Both the position numbers and the translations under genes were made by a program. A stretch of 64,000 nt of DNA from Sphingomonas changbaiensis NBRC 104936 (lineage in GTDB: Bacteria; Pseudomonadota; Alphaproteobacteria; Sphingomonadales; Sphingomonadaceae). The notes under the pieces are model-generated. The model had not been told where the DNA came from. It made no database searches and was given only the letters and a program-made list of their open reading frames with translations. The DNA is taken from contig NZ_BBWU01000025.1 in the NCBI RefSeq assembly GCF_000974765.1, positions 50,034 to 114,033 of the forward strand, given 5' to 3'. Shown here piece by piece: positions 1-8,247 of this stretch; positions within the stretch are counted from its first letter, which is position 1; each line of letters opens with the position of its first letter.

Positions 1-1
1 A

Positions 2-541
2 TTGGGTCGAGTCGAAGCCGATCGACGTGATCCCGCGGCCGAGCGCCGTGAAGTTCACGCGCACGTTGCTGTTGTTGTTGGTCTGGTTTCCGTTGGGGTC
101 GACGCCGAAGCCGATCATGCTGCCCGTGATGTCGGTGTGCGTGCCATCGGCCTGGTACAGCGTGATCGTGTTGTAGGTGTCGACAGATCCCCAATAGAGG
201 CTGACGTTCTTGAACTCGCCCCCCAGATCGAGCGTCGCGTTGCCGCTCGACGCGGCGATCGGCACGGTCAGATAGTGGGTGCCCGCTGCGGTGCCGGACG
301 GGGCCGCGCTCACGCCGGGCGTGCCGGGTGCAGTTGCGATCTGATAATCGCCCGTCAGCGCGCCGGCCGCCGGCGAAACGGTGTCGAAATCGTAGATCAG
401 CGTCTGGCCAAGCGACGCAAAGCCCGGATCGGTAGCCGGGCTGCCGGCGCTGGACATGACGTTCGAGATAACGACCGTTGCCGCGCCTGGCGCAGCAATG
501 GCCGCGAGCGACACCGCGCCCGCAATCAGGTACATCCTCAT
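2..541 (-). CDS. Partial secreted protein, probably exosortase-sorted (3' end outside window)
   Basis: The minus-strand frame is open from an ATG at 541 to the left edge, giving 180 residues without a stop. It starts MRMYLIAGAVSLAAIAAPGA, a signal peptide with an alanine-rich cleavage region. The mature part is rich in Gly, Thr, Ser and Asn and ends in the window with GRGITSIGFDSTQ. That pattern resembles the beta-rich surface proteins of sphingomonads that carry a PEPxxWA-CTERM anchor, but the C-terminus is not visible, so sorting is an inference. Alternative: another secreted beta-sandwich protein. The gene reads out of the window and nothing in it shows its ligand. Confidence 0.6.
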   Translation of the reverse strand, partial: MRMYLIAGAVSLAAIAAPGAATVVISNVMSSAGSPATDPGFASLGQTLIYDFDTVSPAAGALTGDYQIATAPGTPGVSAAPSGTAAGTHYLTVPIAASSGNATLDLGGEFKNVSLYWGSVDTYNTITLYQADGTHTDITGSMIGFGVDPNGNQTNNNSNVRVNFTALGRGITSIGFDSTQ

Positions 542-731
542 AACATCACCCCTTCGTACAAGAGCGCTCCCATAAGGGAGCATACGCCGACTTCTTCGGT
601 CGACTGAAAGCTTTTGCGACTCGGGGACAATAACGTCTTGTCAACCATATCCCAAGCGGGAACTTGGCCGTCGCCGGAAGGGCAGCCAGTGCCAAATCGA
701 GACTCGCGCCTGCCTCTCGGCCCAGGAACGA

Positions 732-759
732 CAAAGCCCGGCACAACGGCCGGGCTTTG
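732..759 (-). terminator. Hairpin terminator after the SWIB gene
   Basis: Ten-base perfect arms (CAAAGCCCGG and CCGGGCTTTG) enclose an eight-base loop about 30 bases past the SWIB stop codon. On the minus strand the stem is followed by a short T-containing stretch (TCGTTCC), so the tail is weak. Confidence 0.55.
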
Positions 760-792
760 CTATTGACCAGGCAGGCCTTGCGGCCGGCCGGC

Positions 793-1071
793 TTATTTCA
801 GGTGGTTGGACAGGTGCTTGTTCATCTCGAACATCGACACCTTGTCCTTGCCGCCGAACACCTTCTTCAGCTTGTCGTCGGCCAGGATCTCGCGCTTGTT
901 GGCGGGATTCTGGAGGTTGTTCTTCTTGATGTGGTCCCACACCTTGGACACGACGTCGCTGCGCGCGATCGGGGCCGAGCCCACGATGGCGGCGAGATCG
1001 GCCGATGGCTGAACGGGCTTGCTGAGCGCGTTGTTGGCGCGCTTCGGCTTGGCGGATTTCGGTTCAAGCAT
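793..1071 (-). CDS. SWIB/MDM2 domain protein
   Basis: A 92-residue basic protein. After a Lys/Ala-rich N-terminus the rest is one SWIB fold: PSADLAAIVGSAPIARSD, then VVSKVWDHIKKNNLQNP, then DDKLKKVFGGKDKVSMFEM. These match the bacterial SWIB proteins that also occur as C-terminal extensions of topoisomerase I. In eukaryotes the fold binds other proteins in chromatin remodelling; the bacterial role is not settled. The start at 1071 is chosen because AGGGAGGG lies about seven bases upstream; the frame can be opened 16 codons earlier without such a site. It is monocistronic and followed by a hairpin. Confidence 0.85.
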   Translation of the reverse strand: MLEPKSAKPKRANNALSKPVQPSADLAAIVGSAPIARSDVVSKVWDHIKKNNLQNPANKREILADDKLKKVFGGKDKVSMFEMNKHLSNHLK

Positions 1072-1191
1072 TCGATTCCCTCCCTTTGAGGAACCCTGAT
1101 TTGGGTCAGTCCGCACCAAAAGGAAACAGCTTTCCTCTCGTAAATGGAGGCTTATCCACAGAGAAGCGCACCTCTGTTGCCGAAAGGCAAC

Positions 1192-2637
1192 TCATGCTGC
1201 CTCCTCTGACGCGCCGGTAACCAGTTTCGTCAGCGGCCGCGGCGACGATTCGATCACCGGCAGCGCTTCGATCTCCTTGGCCCCGGAGACCTCAAGCGCC
1301 TCGAAACGCTTGGCCTGGCTCATCACCTGGCTCTCCAGGCTGCCGACGAAGCTGTTATAGGCGCCGTTCGCCAGCTCGAGATTGCGGCCGAGCCGCGCCA
1401 CATGGCCGCCCATCGTGGCCAGCCGCGCGTGCAATTCCTTGCCGAGCGCCGCGATCTCGGCCGCTTGCTCCGCCAGCTTTTCCTGCCGCCAGACCGACGC
1501 GACGGTGCGCGCAATCGCAACGAGGTTGGTAGGGGTGGCCAGCAGCACCTTTCGCTCGAACGCCCACTCCCACAGCCCGTCGTCCTGCTCCAGCGCGGCT
1601 GTCAGGAAATGTTCGCCGGGAATGTACATGACGACATAGTCGGCCGCATCGCCGAACTGGGCCCAATAGGCTTTCGAGCCGAGCTGCTGGGCATGATTCC
1701 GGATCGAGGCGGCGTGCGCTTTCAGGTGCGATTTGCGCTGCTCGTCATCGACCTGCTCGGACGCGTCCAGATAGGCATTCAGCGAACATTTCGCGTCGAT
1801 GATCAGCTTGCGTCCGCCCGGCAGGCTGACGACAACGTCGGGCCGCAGCCGCCCCTCCTCGGTATTCACCGAGACTTCCATCTCGAAATCGATGCCCTCG
1901 GCGAGCCCGGCCTGCAGCAGCACGTTCTTGAGGCTCTGCTCGCCCCACCGCCCGCGCGCCTTAGGGCTTGACCGCAGCGCGTTGACCAGCCGTGCGGTTT
2001 CTTCCTTCACGCCCAAATGGCTGACCTGAAGCTGCTGCACGACTTCGCGCAGCCCGGCATAATGGTCGACGCGCTCCTTCTCGACATCGTTCAGCTTCTG
2101 CTCGTAGCGCTTGAGCGTCGTCTCGACCGGCTCGATCAGCGCCTTAAGCTTCAGCTCCGACTTCTGACCTTCTTGCACGAACTGCTCGGCCGCGCGTTTT
2201 AGGAAATCATCGTGCGCGGACTTGAGCGCCTGGCCGGCCAGGTCGCCGAAGCGCGCCTCAAGCTTCGCTTCGAGCTCCTTCACCTGCGCCAATTGCTTGT
2301 CGAAGGCATCCGCCCGCTCCGCCTCACCGCGCTCATAAGCGGCCTTGGCAGCAGCGAGCGCTTCCTTTTCTGCGCGCAATGCGGCGAGCTCGTCTTCCAG
2401 CTTTGGACAGCGCTCGGCGAGTGGCCGCAGCGCCGCCGCTTCCTCACGCGCGCCATCCCGTTCGCGCAGGACTTCGCTCAGCTGCATACGGACAAGGTCG
2501 CCCTGCGAAGCCCGCTCGTCTGCGCCGGCCAGCTTCGTCTCCGCTGAGCGAAGCTGGCCGGAGAGGCGGAAGGCAAAGAAGAGCGCAAACCCGGCAAAAG
2601 CCAGGGCCAACACGGCAACGATCAGCAACGGGTCCAC
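1192..2637 (-). CDS. rmuC: DNA recombination protein RmuC
   Basis: A 481-residue protein of the RmuC family, which limits recombination between short inverted repeats and carries a nuclease-like fold. Residues 4-24 form one transmembrane anchor. Residues about 28-215 are Glu/Ala/Lys-rich and predicted coiled coil. The conserved domain follows: GRWGEQSLKNVLLQAGL, then RPDVVVSLPGGRKLIIDAKC, typical of RmuC. The length is usual. A GTTGCC/GGCAAC hairpin lies directly after the stop codon (1176-1191). No operon partner is evident; def lies 75 bases upstream on the same strand, so the two could be co-transcribed. An anti-inverted-repeat recombination factor is relevant given how many palindromes this window holds. 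Confidence 0.93.
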   Translation of the reverse strand: MDPLLIVAVLALAFAGFALFFAFRLSGQLRSAETKLAGADERASQGDLVRMQLSEVLRERDGAREEAAALRPLAERCPKLEDELAALRAEKEALAAAKAAYERGEAERADAFDKQLAQVKELEAKLEARFGDLAGQALKSAHDDFLKRAAEQFVQEGQKSELKLKALIEPVETTLKRYEQKLNDVEKERVDHYAGLREVVQQLQVSHLGVKEETARLVNALRSSPKARGRWGEQSLKNVLLQAGLAEGIDFEMEVSVNTEEGRLRPDVVVSLPGGRKLIIDAKCSLNAYLDASEQVDDEQRKSHLKAHAASIRNHAQQLGSKAYWAQFGDAADYVVMYIPGEHFLTAALEQDDGLWEWAFERKVLLATPTNLVAIARTVASVWRQEKLAEQAAEIAALGKELHARLATMGGHVARLGRNLELANGAYNSFVGSLESQVMSQAKRFEALEVSGAKEIEALPVIESSPRPLTKLVTGASEEAA

Positions 2638-2712
2638 ATTTCCCTCCCGGAACAGAGAGGGAACTTAGCGGGGCTTAATCCACCCCACAACCGCCATTCG
2701 CGCGAAAATGGA

Positions 2713-3240
2713 TCAAGCCGCCTTCTGACGGGCCTTCATCAGCTTTTTCAGAACCATCTCGCGCTTCAGGCGCGACAGATGGTCGATGAACAGGATCCCT
2801 TCCAGGTGATCCATTTCGTGCTGGAGGCAGACCGCCAGCAGCCCCTCGAGCTGTTCTTCGCGCACGGTGCCGTCGCGCTCCTGCCAGCGGGCGCGGATCA
2901 CGGCCGGCCGTTCGACATCGGCATACTGGTCCGGGATCGACAGGCAGCCTTCGCTATAGACCTGCAGCTCGTCCGAGGTTTCCAGGATTTCCGGGTTGAT
3001 GAAGACCTTAGGGTCCTTGACCGGCTTGCCCTCTGGGTCCTGCTCTTCCTGCAGGTCGATCACGAGCAGCCGCTTCGGCACCCCGACCTGAATCGCGGCG
3101 AGGCCGATGCCGGGCGCCGCGTACATCGTCTCGAACATGTCGTCGATCAGCTTGTCGAGTTCGGCGCCGACCGTCTCGACCGGCGTGGAAATCTGACGCA
3201 GCCGCGGGTCCGGCGTCTCGATAATCGGAAGAAGTGCCAT
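2713..3240 (-). CDS. def: Peptide deformylase
   Basis: A 175-residue enzyme that removes the formyl group from the initiator methionine of nascent proteins. All three family motifs are present in order: GIGLAAIQVG (motif 1), EGCLSIP (motif 2, metal-ligand Cys) and HEMDHLEG (motif 3, two metal-ligand His and the catalytic Glu). The start MALLPIIETPDPRLRQ is the usual N-terminus. The C-terminus is basic (RLKREMVLKKLMKARQKAA). The usual partner fmt is not adjacent here; dinB lies upstream across a 38-base gap, so def may be read from the glmU-glmS-dinB transcript or its own promoter. Confidence 0.96.
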   Translation of the reverse strand: MALLPIIETPDPRLRQISTPVETVGAELDKLIDDMFETMYAAPGIGLAAIQVGVPKRLLVIDLQEEQDPEGKPVKDPKVFINPEILETSDELQVYSEGCLSIPDQYADVERPAVIRARWQERDGTVREEQLEGLLAVCLQHEMDHLEGILFIDHLSRLKREMVLKKLMKARQKAA

Positions 3241-3278
3241 GCGGGGAAATTAGGTGCGCGAGGGGCCGTCGTAAAGGC

Positions 3279-4361
3279 CTAGCCCAGCGGCAGCGCCGGC
3301 TGGCGCTCCGCTTCCGCGTCCTCACCCTGCAGTCCTGACAAGGTCAGGCCCAGCAACCGGATCCCCTGCTCGACCGGCATCAGCGCAGCCAGCAGCGCCC
3401 ACCCTTCCTCGCCAAAGCTCGTCCGCTCGGCGAAGACGGAGGCCAGCGTCCGCGCGCGCGTGATCGTGCGGAAATCGGCATAGCGGAGCTTGAGCGTCAG
3501 AGTCCGGCCACGCGCGCCGTGCCGCTCGATCCGCATCCACGCCGCATCGGCCACCCTGTCGAGCGCTTCCCTTAGCTCGCCCTCGCCTTTCAAATCGGTA
3601 TCGAAAGTGCGCTCCGCCCCGACCGACTTGAGCGGCCGGTCCGGGCAGACCGGGCGATGATCCTCGCCGCGCGCGGCCCCGTACAGATAGTCGGCGCTGC
3701 TGCGGAAATGCTGCTGAAGGAAGGCAAGATCGCACGCGCGCAGGTCCGCACCGGTGCGGATGCCCAGCCGCTCCATCTTCGCCGCCGTGACCGGGCCGAC
3801 CCCGTGGAACCGGCTGACCGGCAGTCCCGCGACGAAGTCCGGCCCCTTGTGCGGCGGGATCACGCACATGCCGTCGGGCTTATTCTGGTCCGATGCGAGC
3901 TTGGCGACGAATTTGTTGTACGAAACGCCCGCGGATGCGGTCAGGCCGGTGATATCGCGGATGCGGGCGCGGATTTCCTCGGCTGTTGCTCGTGCCGAGC
4001 CGAGCCCGCGGCGATCCTCGGTCACGTCGAGATAGGCTTCGTCGAGCGACAGCGGCTCGACCAGATCGGTATAATCGAGCAGGATCGCGCGGATCTGGTT
4101 GGACACGGCGCGATAGACGTCGAAGCGCGGCCAAACGAACACCAGTTCCGGGCAGCGCCGCAGCGCCGTCGAGGATGGCATCGCCGAGCGCACGCCGAAT
4201 TTCCGCGCTTCATAACTCGCCGCAGCGACGACGCCCCGCACCTGCGCACTTCCCACCGCAACCGGCCGCCCCTTCAGAGCCGGGTCATCGCGCTGCTCGA
4301 CCGAGGCGTAGAAGGCGTCCATGTCGATATGGATGATCTTGCGGGGCAGCGGCACGGCCAT
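3279..4361 (-). CDS. dinB: DNA polymerase IV (Y family)
   Basis: A 360-residue translesion polymerase. The palm begins with IIHIDMDAFYASVEQRDDP, carrying the first catalytic Asp, and the second acidic pair is in PLSLDEAYLDVT. The fingers, a helix-hairpin-helix thumb (VSRFHGVGPVTAAKMERLGI) and the little-finger domain follow. The C-terminus, QPALPLG, resembles a beta-clamp binding peptide, as expected for Pol IV. The start lies only 10 bases after the glmS stop codon, so it is probably read from the same message. No SOS (LexA) box was seen directly upstream, where glmS coding sequence lies. Confidence 0.94.
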   Translation of the reverse strand: MAVPLPRKIIHIDMDAFYASVEQRDDPALKGRPVAVGSAQVRGVVAAASYEARKFGVRSAMPSSTALRRCPELVFVWPRFDVYRAVSNQIRAILLDYTDLVEPLSLDEAYLDVTEDRRGLGSARATAEEIRARIRDITGLTASAGVSYNKFVAKLASDQNKPDGMCVIPPHKGPDFVAGLPVSRFHGVGPVTAAKMERLGIRTGADLRACDLAFLQQHFRSSADYLYGAARGEDHRPVCPDRPLKSVGAERTFDTDLKGEGELREALDRVADAAWMRIERHGARGRTLTLKLRYADFRTITRARTLASVFAERTSFGEEGWALLAALMPVEQGIRLLGLTLSGLQGEDAEAERQPALPLG

Positions 4362-4371
4362 GCCGCCGGAT

Positions 4372-6195
4372 TTACTCGACGGTCACGCTCTTCGCGAGAT
4401 TGCGTGGCTGGTCGACGTCCGTGCCCTTCACCACTGCCACGTGATAGGCGAGCAGCTGCACCGGCACGGCATAGACCAGCGGCGCGATCAGCGGGTGGAC
4501 CTTGGGCATCTCGATCGTCGCGAGCGCGCCTTCGCCGGCCTGGGCCAGCCCTTCGGCGTCGGAGATCAGCACGACCTTGCCGCCCCGGGCCTGGACTTCC
4601 TGCATGTTCGACACGGTCTTGTCGAACAGCGGGCCCGAGGGCGCGATCACGATCACCGGCACGCTTTCGTCGATCAGCGCGATCGGGCCGTGCTTCATCT
4701 CGCCCGCGGCATAGCCTTCGGCATGGATGTAGCTGATTTCCTTGAGCTTCAGCGCCCCCTCCAGCGCCAGCGGATAGTCGGGACCACGGCCGAGATACAG
4801 CACGTCGCGCGCGCCGGCGATGGTGTGCGCCATGCCCTCGATCTCGGCGTCATGAGCGAGCGCCGCGTTCATCGCAGCGGGCACTTCAGTCAACTGGCTG
4901 ACCAACTCCGCTTCTTCTGCTTCGCTCAGGCGCCCTTTGGCGCGCGCGAGATTGGCGGAGAGCGCCGCCATCACCGCGAGCTGGCAGGTGAAGGCCTTGG
5001 TCGAGGCGACGCCGATTTCGGGGCCCGCATGCGTCGGCAGCAGCAGGTCGACTTCGCGCGCCATCGACGAGGTCGGCACGTTGATGATGCCGGCGGTCGT
5101 GACCCCGCACGCCTTCATGTGGCGCAATGCGGCGAGCGTATCGGCGGTCTCGCCCGATTGCGAGATCACGAGGCCCAGCGTGTTCGCGCCCAGCACCGGC
5201 TCGCGATAACGGAACTCCGACGCGACATCGACCTCGACGGGCACGCGCGCGAGCTGCTCGATCCAGTATTTGCCGATCGCACCGACGTACGAGGCGGTGC
5301 CGCAGGCGACGATCGCGACGCGCTCGACGGAACCCAGGTCGAACTCCATGTCGGGCAGCGCGACCTTGGCTTCGAGCGTGCGGAGATACGAACTCAGCGT
5401 CTGCGCGACGACGACCGGCTGCTCGTAAATCTCCTTCTGCATGAAATGGCGGTGATTGCCCTTGTCGATAAGGGCGCCGGTGATGCCGGACATGGTGATC
5501 GGCCGCTCGACGGGATTATTGTCCTTGTCGAAGATCTGGACGCCGGAGCGGCGCACGACCGCCCAATCGCCTTCGTCCAGATAGGCGATGCGCTGCGTCA
5601 GTGGCGCGAGCGCGATCGCATCGGACCCGAGATAATTCTCGTTCTCGCCATAGCCGACGACCAGCGGCGCGCCGAGCCGGGCGCCGATGATCAGGTCCGG
5701 ATCGCTCTTGAACATGATCGCCAGCGCAAAGGCGCCGTGCAGGCGCGGCAGCACGGCCTTGACGGCATCTTCCGGCGACGCGCCGCGCTCAACCTCGCGC
5801 GCGACCAGATGGCCGACGACTTCGGTGTCGGTCTGGCTTTTGAAGGTGCGTCCCTCGGCGATCAGCTCGTCGCGGAGCGGCTTGAAATTCTCGATGATGC
5901 CGTTGTGGACCAGCACCACGTCGCCGACGATGTGCGGATGGGCATTGTCCTCGGTCGGCGCGCCGTGCGTTGCCCAGCGGGTATGGGCAATGCCGCTATG
6001 GCCGGGCAAATGCTCCTGCCCCAGCTTGCGGGCGAGGTTGTTGAGCTTGCCTTCGGCGCGCTGCCGCTCGATCCGGCCGTCATGGACCGTCGCGACGCCA
6101 GCCGAGTCATAGCCGCGATATTCCAGGCGCCGCAGTCCCTCGACCAGCCGCTCCGCCACATCGTCCATGCCCAGAATGCCGATAATGCCGCACAT
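4372..6195 (-). CDS. glmS: Glutamine-fructose-6-phosphate aminotransferase
   Basis: A 607-residue enzyme making glucosamine-6-phosphate from fructose-6-phosphate and glutamine, the first step to UDP-GlcNAc. The N-terminus MCGIIGILG exposes the catalytic Cys after Met removal and starts the class II glutaminase domain (to about 220). Two SIS sugar-isomerase domains follow (GTASYVGAIGKYWIEQLARVP; SQSGETADTLAALRHMK; LYLGRGPDYPLALEGALKLK). The C-terminal LAKSVTVE is the usual ending. glmU lies upstream on the same strand, but a toxin-antitoxin pair separates them, with 15 bases between toxin stop and glmS start. No glmS ribozyme was seen in that short gap. Confidence 0.97.
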   Translation of the reverse strand: MCGIIGILGMDDVAERLVEGLRRLEYRGYDSAGVATVHDGRIERQRAEGKLNNLARKLGQEHLPGHSGIAHTRWATHGAPTEDNAHPHIVGDVVLVHNGIIENFKPLRDELIAEGRTFKSQTDTEVVGHLVAREVERGASPEDAVKAVLPRLHGAFALAIMFKSDPDLIIGARLGAPLVVGYGENENYLGSDAIALAPLTQRIAYLDEGDWAVVRRSGVQIFDKDNNPVERPITMSGITGALIDKGNHRHFMQKEIYEQPVVVAQTLSSYLRTLEAKVALPDMEFDLGSVERVAIVACGTASYVGAIGKYWIEQLARVPVEVDVASEFRYREPVLGANTLGLVISQSGETADTLAALRHMKACGVTTAGIINVPTSSMAREVDLLLPTHAGPEIGVASTKAFTCQLAVMAALSANLARAKGRLSEAEEAELVSQLTEVPAAMNAALAHDAEIEGMAHTIAGARDVLYLGRGPDYPLALEGALKLKEISYIHAEGYAAGEMKHGPIALIDESVPVIVIAPSGPLFDKTVSNMQEVQARGGKVVLISDAEGLAQAGEGALATIEMPKVHPLIAPLVYAVPVQLLAYHVAVVKGTDVDQPRNLAKSVTVE

Positions 6196-6210
6196 CAGAC
6201 TTGCCTTCGT

Positions 6211-6576
6211 TCAGAGTGTGTATGGAACGCGGATGCCCGGCATGTTGGCCGGAAAATCCTTGGTGTTACGGGTGACCAGGATGGCGCCGTTCACTTGAGC
6301 GGTCGCAAGAATGATCGCGTCGAGCAGCTTCATCCGGGTGCGAAAGCGAATGTCTGCCGCGGCCATGCAGATTCGACTGTCGATTTCCAGGACCTCGAAT
6401 GGCGCGATGAGGCTTTGAACATGAGCCCGTGTCTCAAGCGGCTCGCCAGCGAGAATCTCCGTCCAGGTGACGCGGCTGATTCGGTGCCGTCGATAACGCG
6501 ACAACTCACTCTCGGCTCCAGGCCGGTCGCGCAGCCAGTCGATCACGATGTTGGTGTCAAAGATCGGATCTGACAT
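6211..6576 (-). CDS. VapC-like PIN-domain toxin
   Basis: A 121-residue PIN-domain ribonuclease, the toxin of a type II module. The acidic residues expected of the active site are visible: the Asp in FDTNIVIDWL, the Glu in TWTEILAGE, and the acidic residues of LLDAIILAT and TRNTKDFP. The C-terminus GIRVPYTL is typical. It starts six bases after the antitoxin stop and ends 15 bases before glmS, so it lies inside the glmU-glmS run. It would probably cleave tRNA or rRNA, as VapC proteins do, but its target cannot be read from the sequence. Confidence 0.87.
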   Translation of the reverse strand: MSDPIFDTNIVIDWLRDRPGAESELSRYRRHRISRVTWTEILAGEPLETRAHVQSLIAPFEVLEIDSRICMAAADIRFRTRMKLLDAIILATAQVNGAILVTRNTKDFPANMPGIRVPYTL

Positions 6577-6582
6577 GCGCGG

Positions 6583-6813
6583 TCAGTCGAAACCGCGGTC
6601 TTCGCGGATTCGACGCTGATAATCGACGCCGTCGCCGATATCGTCGCGATCCTTCCAATATCCGCGGCCGCGCCCGATCCAGTCCTTCGGCTTCTCCGCA
6701 CGATAGAACGAAACGGCCTCCCGAACGAGAGCCGTCCGCGATTTGCCGGTCTCGGCAGCCTTCTGGTCCAGCCAGCGGATATCCTCCTCGGGAATGTCGA
6801 CGATCGTGCGCAT
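6583..6813 (-). CDS. Ribbon-helix-helix antitoxin
   Basis: A 76-residue protein starting MRTIVDIPEEDIRWLDQKA, followed by the helices GKSRTALVREAVSFYR, a CopG/Arc-type ribbon-helix-helix DNA-binding fold. The charged C-terminal half would wrap the PIN toxin encoded just downstream. The same frame stays open to a TTG at 6849 that overlaps the glmU stop, with two further ATG codons between. The start at 6813 is preferred because it begins the fold and the extra codons are the operator-like repeat itself. No good ribosome binding site precedes any candidate, so translation may depend on glmU or be leaderless. Confidence 0.8.
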   Translation of the reverse strand: MRTIVDIPEEDIRWLDQKAAETGKSRTALVREAVSFYRAEKPKDWIGRGRGYWKDRDDIGDGVDYQRRIREDRGFD

Positions 6814-6844
6814 GATATCATGATATCGCATCATGATATCAGAT
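6811..6844. promoter_or_regulatory. Operator-like ATGATATCAT repeats of the toxin-antitoxin module
   Basis: The perfect palindrome ATGATATCAT is followed at a short distance by two further TGATATC units, all within 34 bases at the antitoxin start. Ribbon-helix-helix antitoxins bind such short repeated palindromes to repress their own operon. The repeats contain in-frame ATG codons, so bound repressor would also cover the start region. Confidence 0.65.
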
Positions 6845-6845
6845 T

Positions 6846-8201
6846 TCAACCAGCCTTCTTGCGGGCCTGCATCATCGCGCGGAATTTGGCGGCCCAGCCG
6901 GATTTCGCCTTCTGGTCACCGCGACCGAGCGCGAGAGCGTCGGGCTCGACGTCGCCCGTGATCACCGACCCGGCGCCGACGATCGCGCCGCCGCCGATCT
7001 TCACCGGCGCCACCAGCGCCGAGTTGGAGCCGATGAAGGCGCCCTCGCCGATCTCGGTCCGATATTTGAAGAATCCGTCATAGTTGCAAGTGATGGTGCC
7101 CGCCCCGATGTTCGCACCGGCGCCAATCTCCGCGTCGCCGAGATAGGTCAGGTGGTTGGCCTTGGCGCCTTCGCCCAGCCGCGCCTTCTTCACCTCAACG
7201 AAATTGCCGACCTTCGACTTGCGACCAAGCTCCGCACCGGGACGCAGCCGCGCATAGGGCCCCACCTCCGCACCGGACGCGACATACGCGCCTTCCAAAT
7301 GGCTGAAGCCGTGGATGGTGACGCCGTCCTCGATCGTCACGCCGGGCCCGAACCAGACGTTCGGCTCGACCGTCACGTCACGGCCGAGCTTCGTATCGTA
7401 AGAGAACCAGACCGTCTCGGGCTCGATCAGCGTCGCACCGTCGGCCATCGCCTGGGTGCGCCGGCGCTGTTGCCAGGCACGTTCCTGCTCTGCCAGTTCC
7501 GCGCGGCTGTTGATGCCAGCAACCTCTTCGGCCGCGGTTTCGATCACGGCCGAGGCCCGGCCGTCCGCGCCTGCGAGCATGACGATATCGGGCAGATAAT
7601 ATTCGCCGGCCGCGTTGTCGTTCGTGACCCGCCCGAGCAGCGCGAACAGGTCGCGCGAGCGGACCGCCATCAGCCCCGAATTACAGAGCGTGACCGCACG
7701 CTCCTCGGGCGACGCGTCCTTGAACTCGATCATCTTCACGACGCGACCGCCGATATCGGCGATCACGCGGCCATAGGCGACCGGGTCGTCCGGGCGGAAG
7801 CCGAGCACAACGGCGGCGGGCGCATCACTCCCATCGAGCCGATCGACCAGGCGGCGCATCGTCGCCGCGCTGACGAACGGAACATCGCCGTACAGAATCA
7901 GCACATCGCCATCGAAGCCGGCCAGCGCCGCCTCCGCTTGCTGCACCGCATGTCCGGTGCCGAGCTGCGGGTCCTGCACGACGATGTCGATGCCGCGCCC
8001 GGCCAGCGCCTTTTCCAGCTGCTCGCGGCCGCTGCCGACCACGACGACGGTCCGTTCGGGCGCCAGTTCCTGCAGGCTCGCCAGCAAGTGCATCAGCATC
8101 GGTCGGCCGGCGATCGGATGCAGCACCTTGTGCAGGTCGGATTTCATGCGCGTGCCCTTGCCCGCAGCAAGGACGATGGCGGCGAGAGGACGACTGGTCA
8201 C
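6846..8201 (-). CDS. glmU: Bifunctional GlcNAc-1-phosphate uridyltransferase / glucosamine-1-phosphate acetyltransferase
   Basis: A 451-residue enzyme catalysing the last two steps to UDP-GlcNAc. The N-terminal pyrophosphorylase carries LAAGKGTRMKS and, downstream, K of DLHKVLHPIAGRPM. The C-terminal half is a left-handed beta-helix of hexapeptide repeats (AEVGPYARLRPGAELG; IGAGTITCNYDG), which holds the acetyltransferase site. The start is a GTG at 8201 (VTSRPLAAIVLAAG), since the longer frame would run into the divergent gph gene; no strong ribosome binding site is visible. The stop overlaps the possible TTG start of the antitoxin, so the downstream toxin-antitoxin genes and glmS may follow on the same transcript. 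Confidence 0.95.
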   Translation of the reverse strand: MTSRPLAAIVLAAGKGTRMKSDLHKVLHPIAGRPMLMHLLASLQELAPERTVVVVGSGREQLEKALAGRGIDIVVQDPQLGTGHAVQQAEAALAGFDGDVLILYGDVPFVSAATMRRLVDRLDGSDAPAAVVLGFRPDDPVAYGRVIADIGGRVVKMIEFKDASPEERAVTLCNSGLMAVRSRDLFALLGRVTNDNAAGEYYLPDIVMLAGADGRASAVIETAAEEVAGINSRAELAEQERAWQQRRRTQAMADGATLIEPETVWFSYDTKLGRDVTVEPNVWFGPGVTIEDGVTIHGFSHLEGAYVASGAEVGPYARLRPGAELGRKSKVGNFVEVKKARLGEGAKANHLTYLGDAEIGAGANIGAGTITCNYDGFFKYRTEIGEGAFIGSNSALVAPVKIGGGAIVGAGSVITGDVEPDALALGRGDQKAKSGWAAKFRAMMQARKKAG

Positions 8202-8247
8202 GCCGGCGCGCTTGCCACGGCCGCCCCTCACGGGGCAAGGCCCGGCT

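Noticed and set aside
6180..6211. A glmS ribozyme or riboswitch
   Set aside because: The gap between toxin and glmS is 15 bases, too short, and glmS ribozymes are known mainly from Firmicutes.
4321..6573. A 750-codon plus-strand frame over glmS and the toxin gene
   Set aside because: Antisense to glmS with no recognisable domain; the minus-strand genes explain the coding signal.
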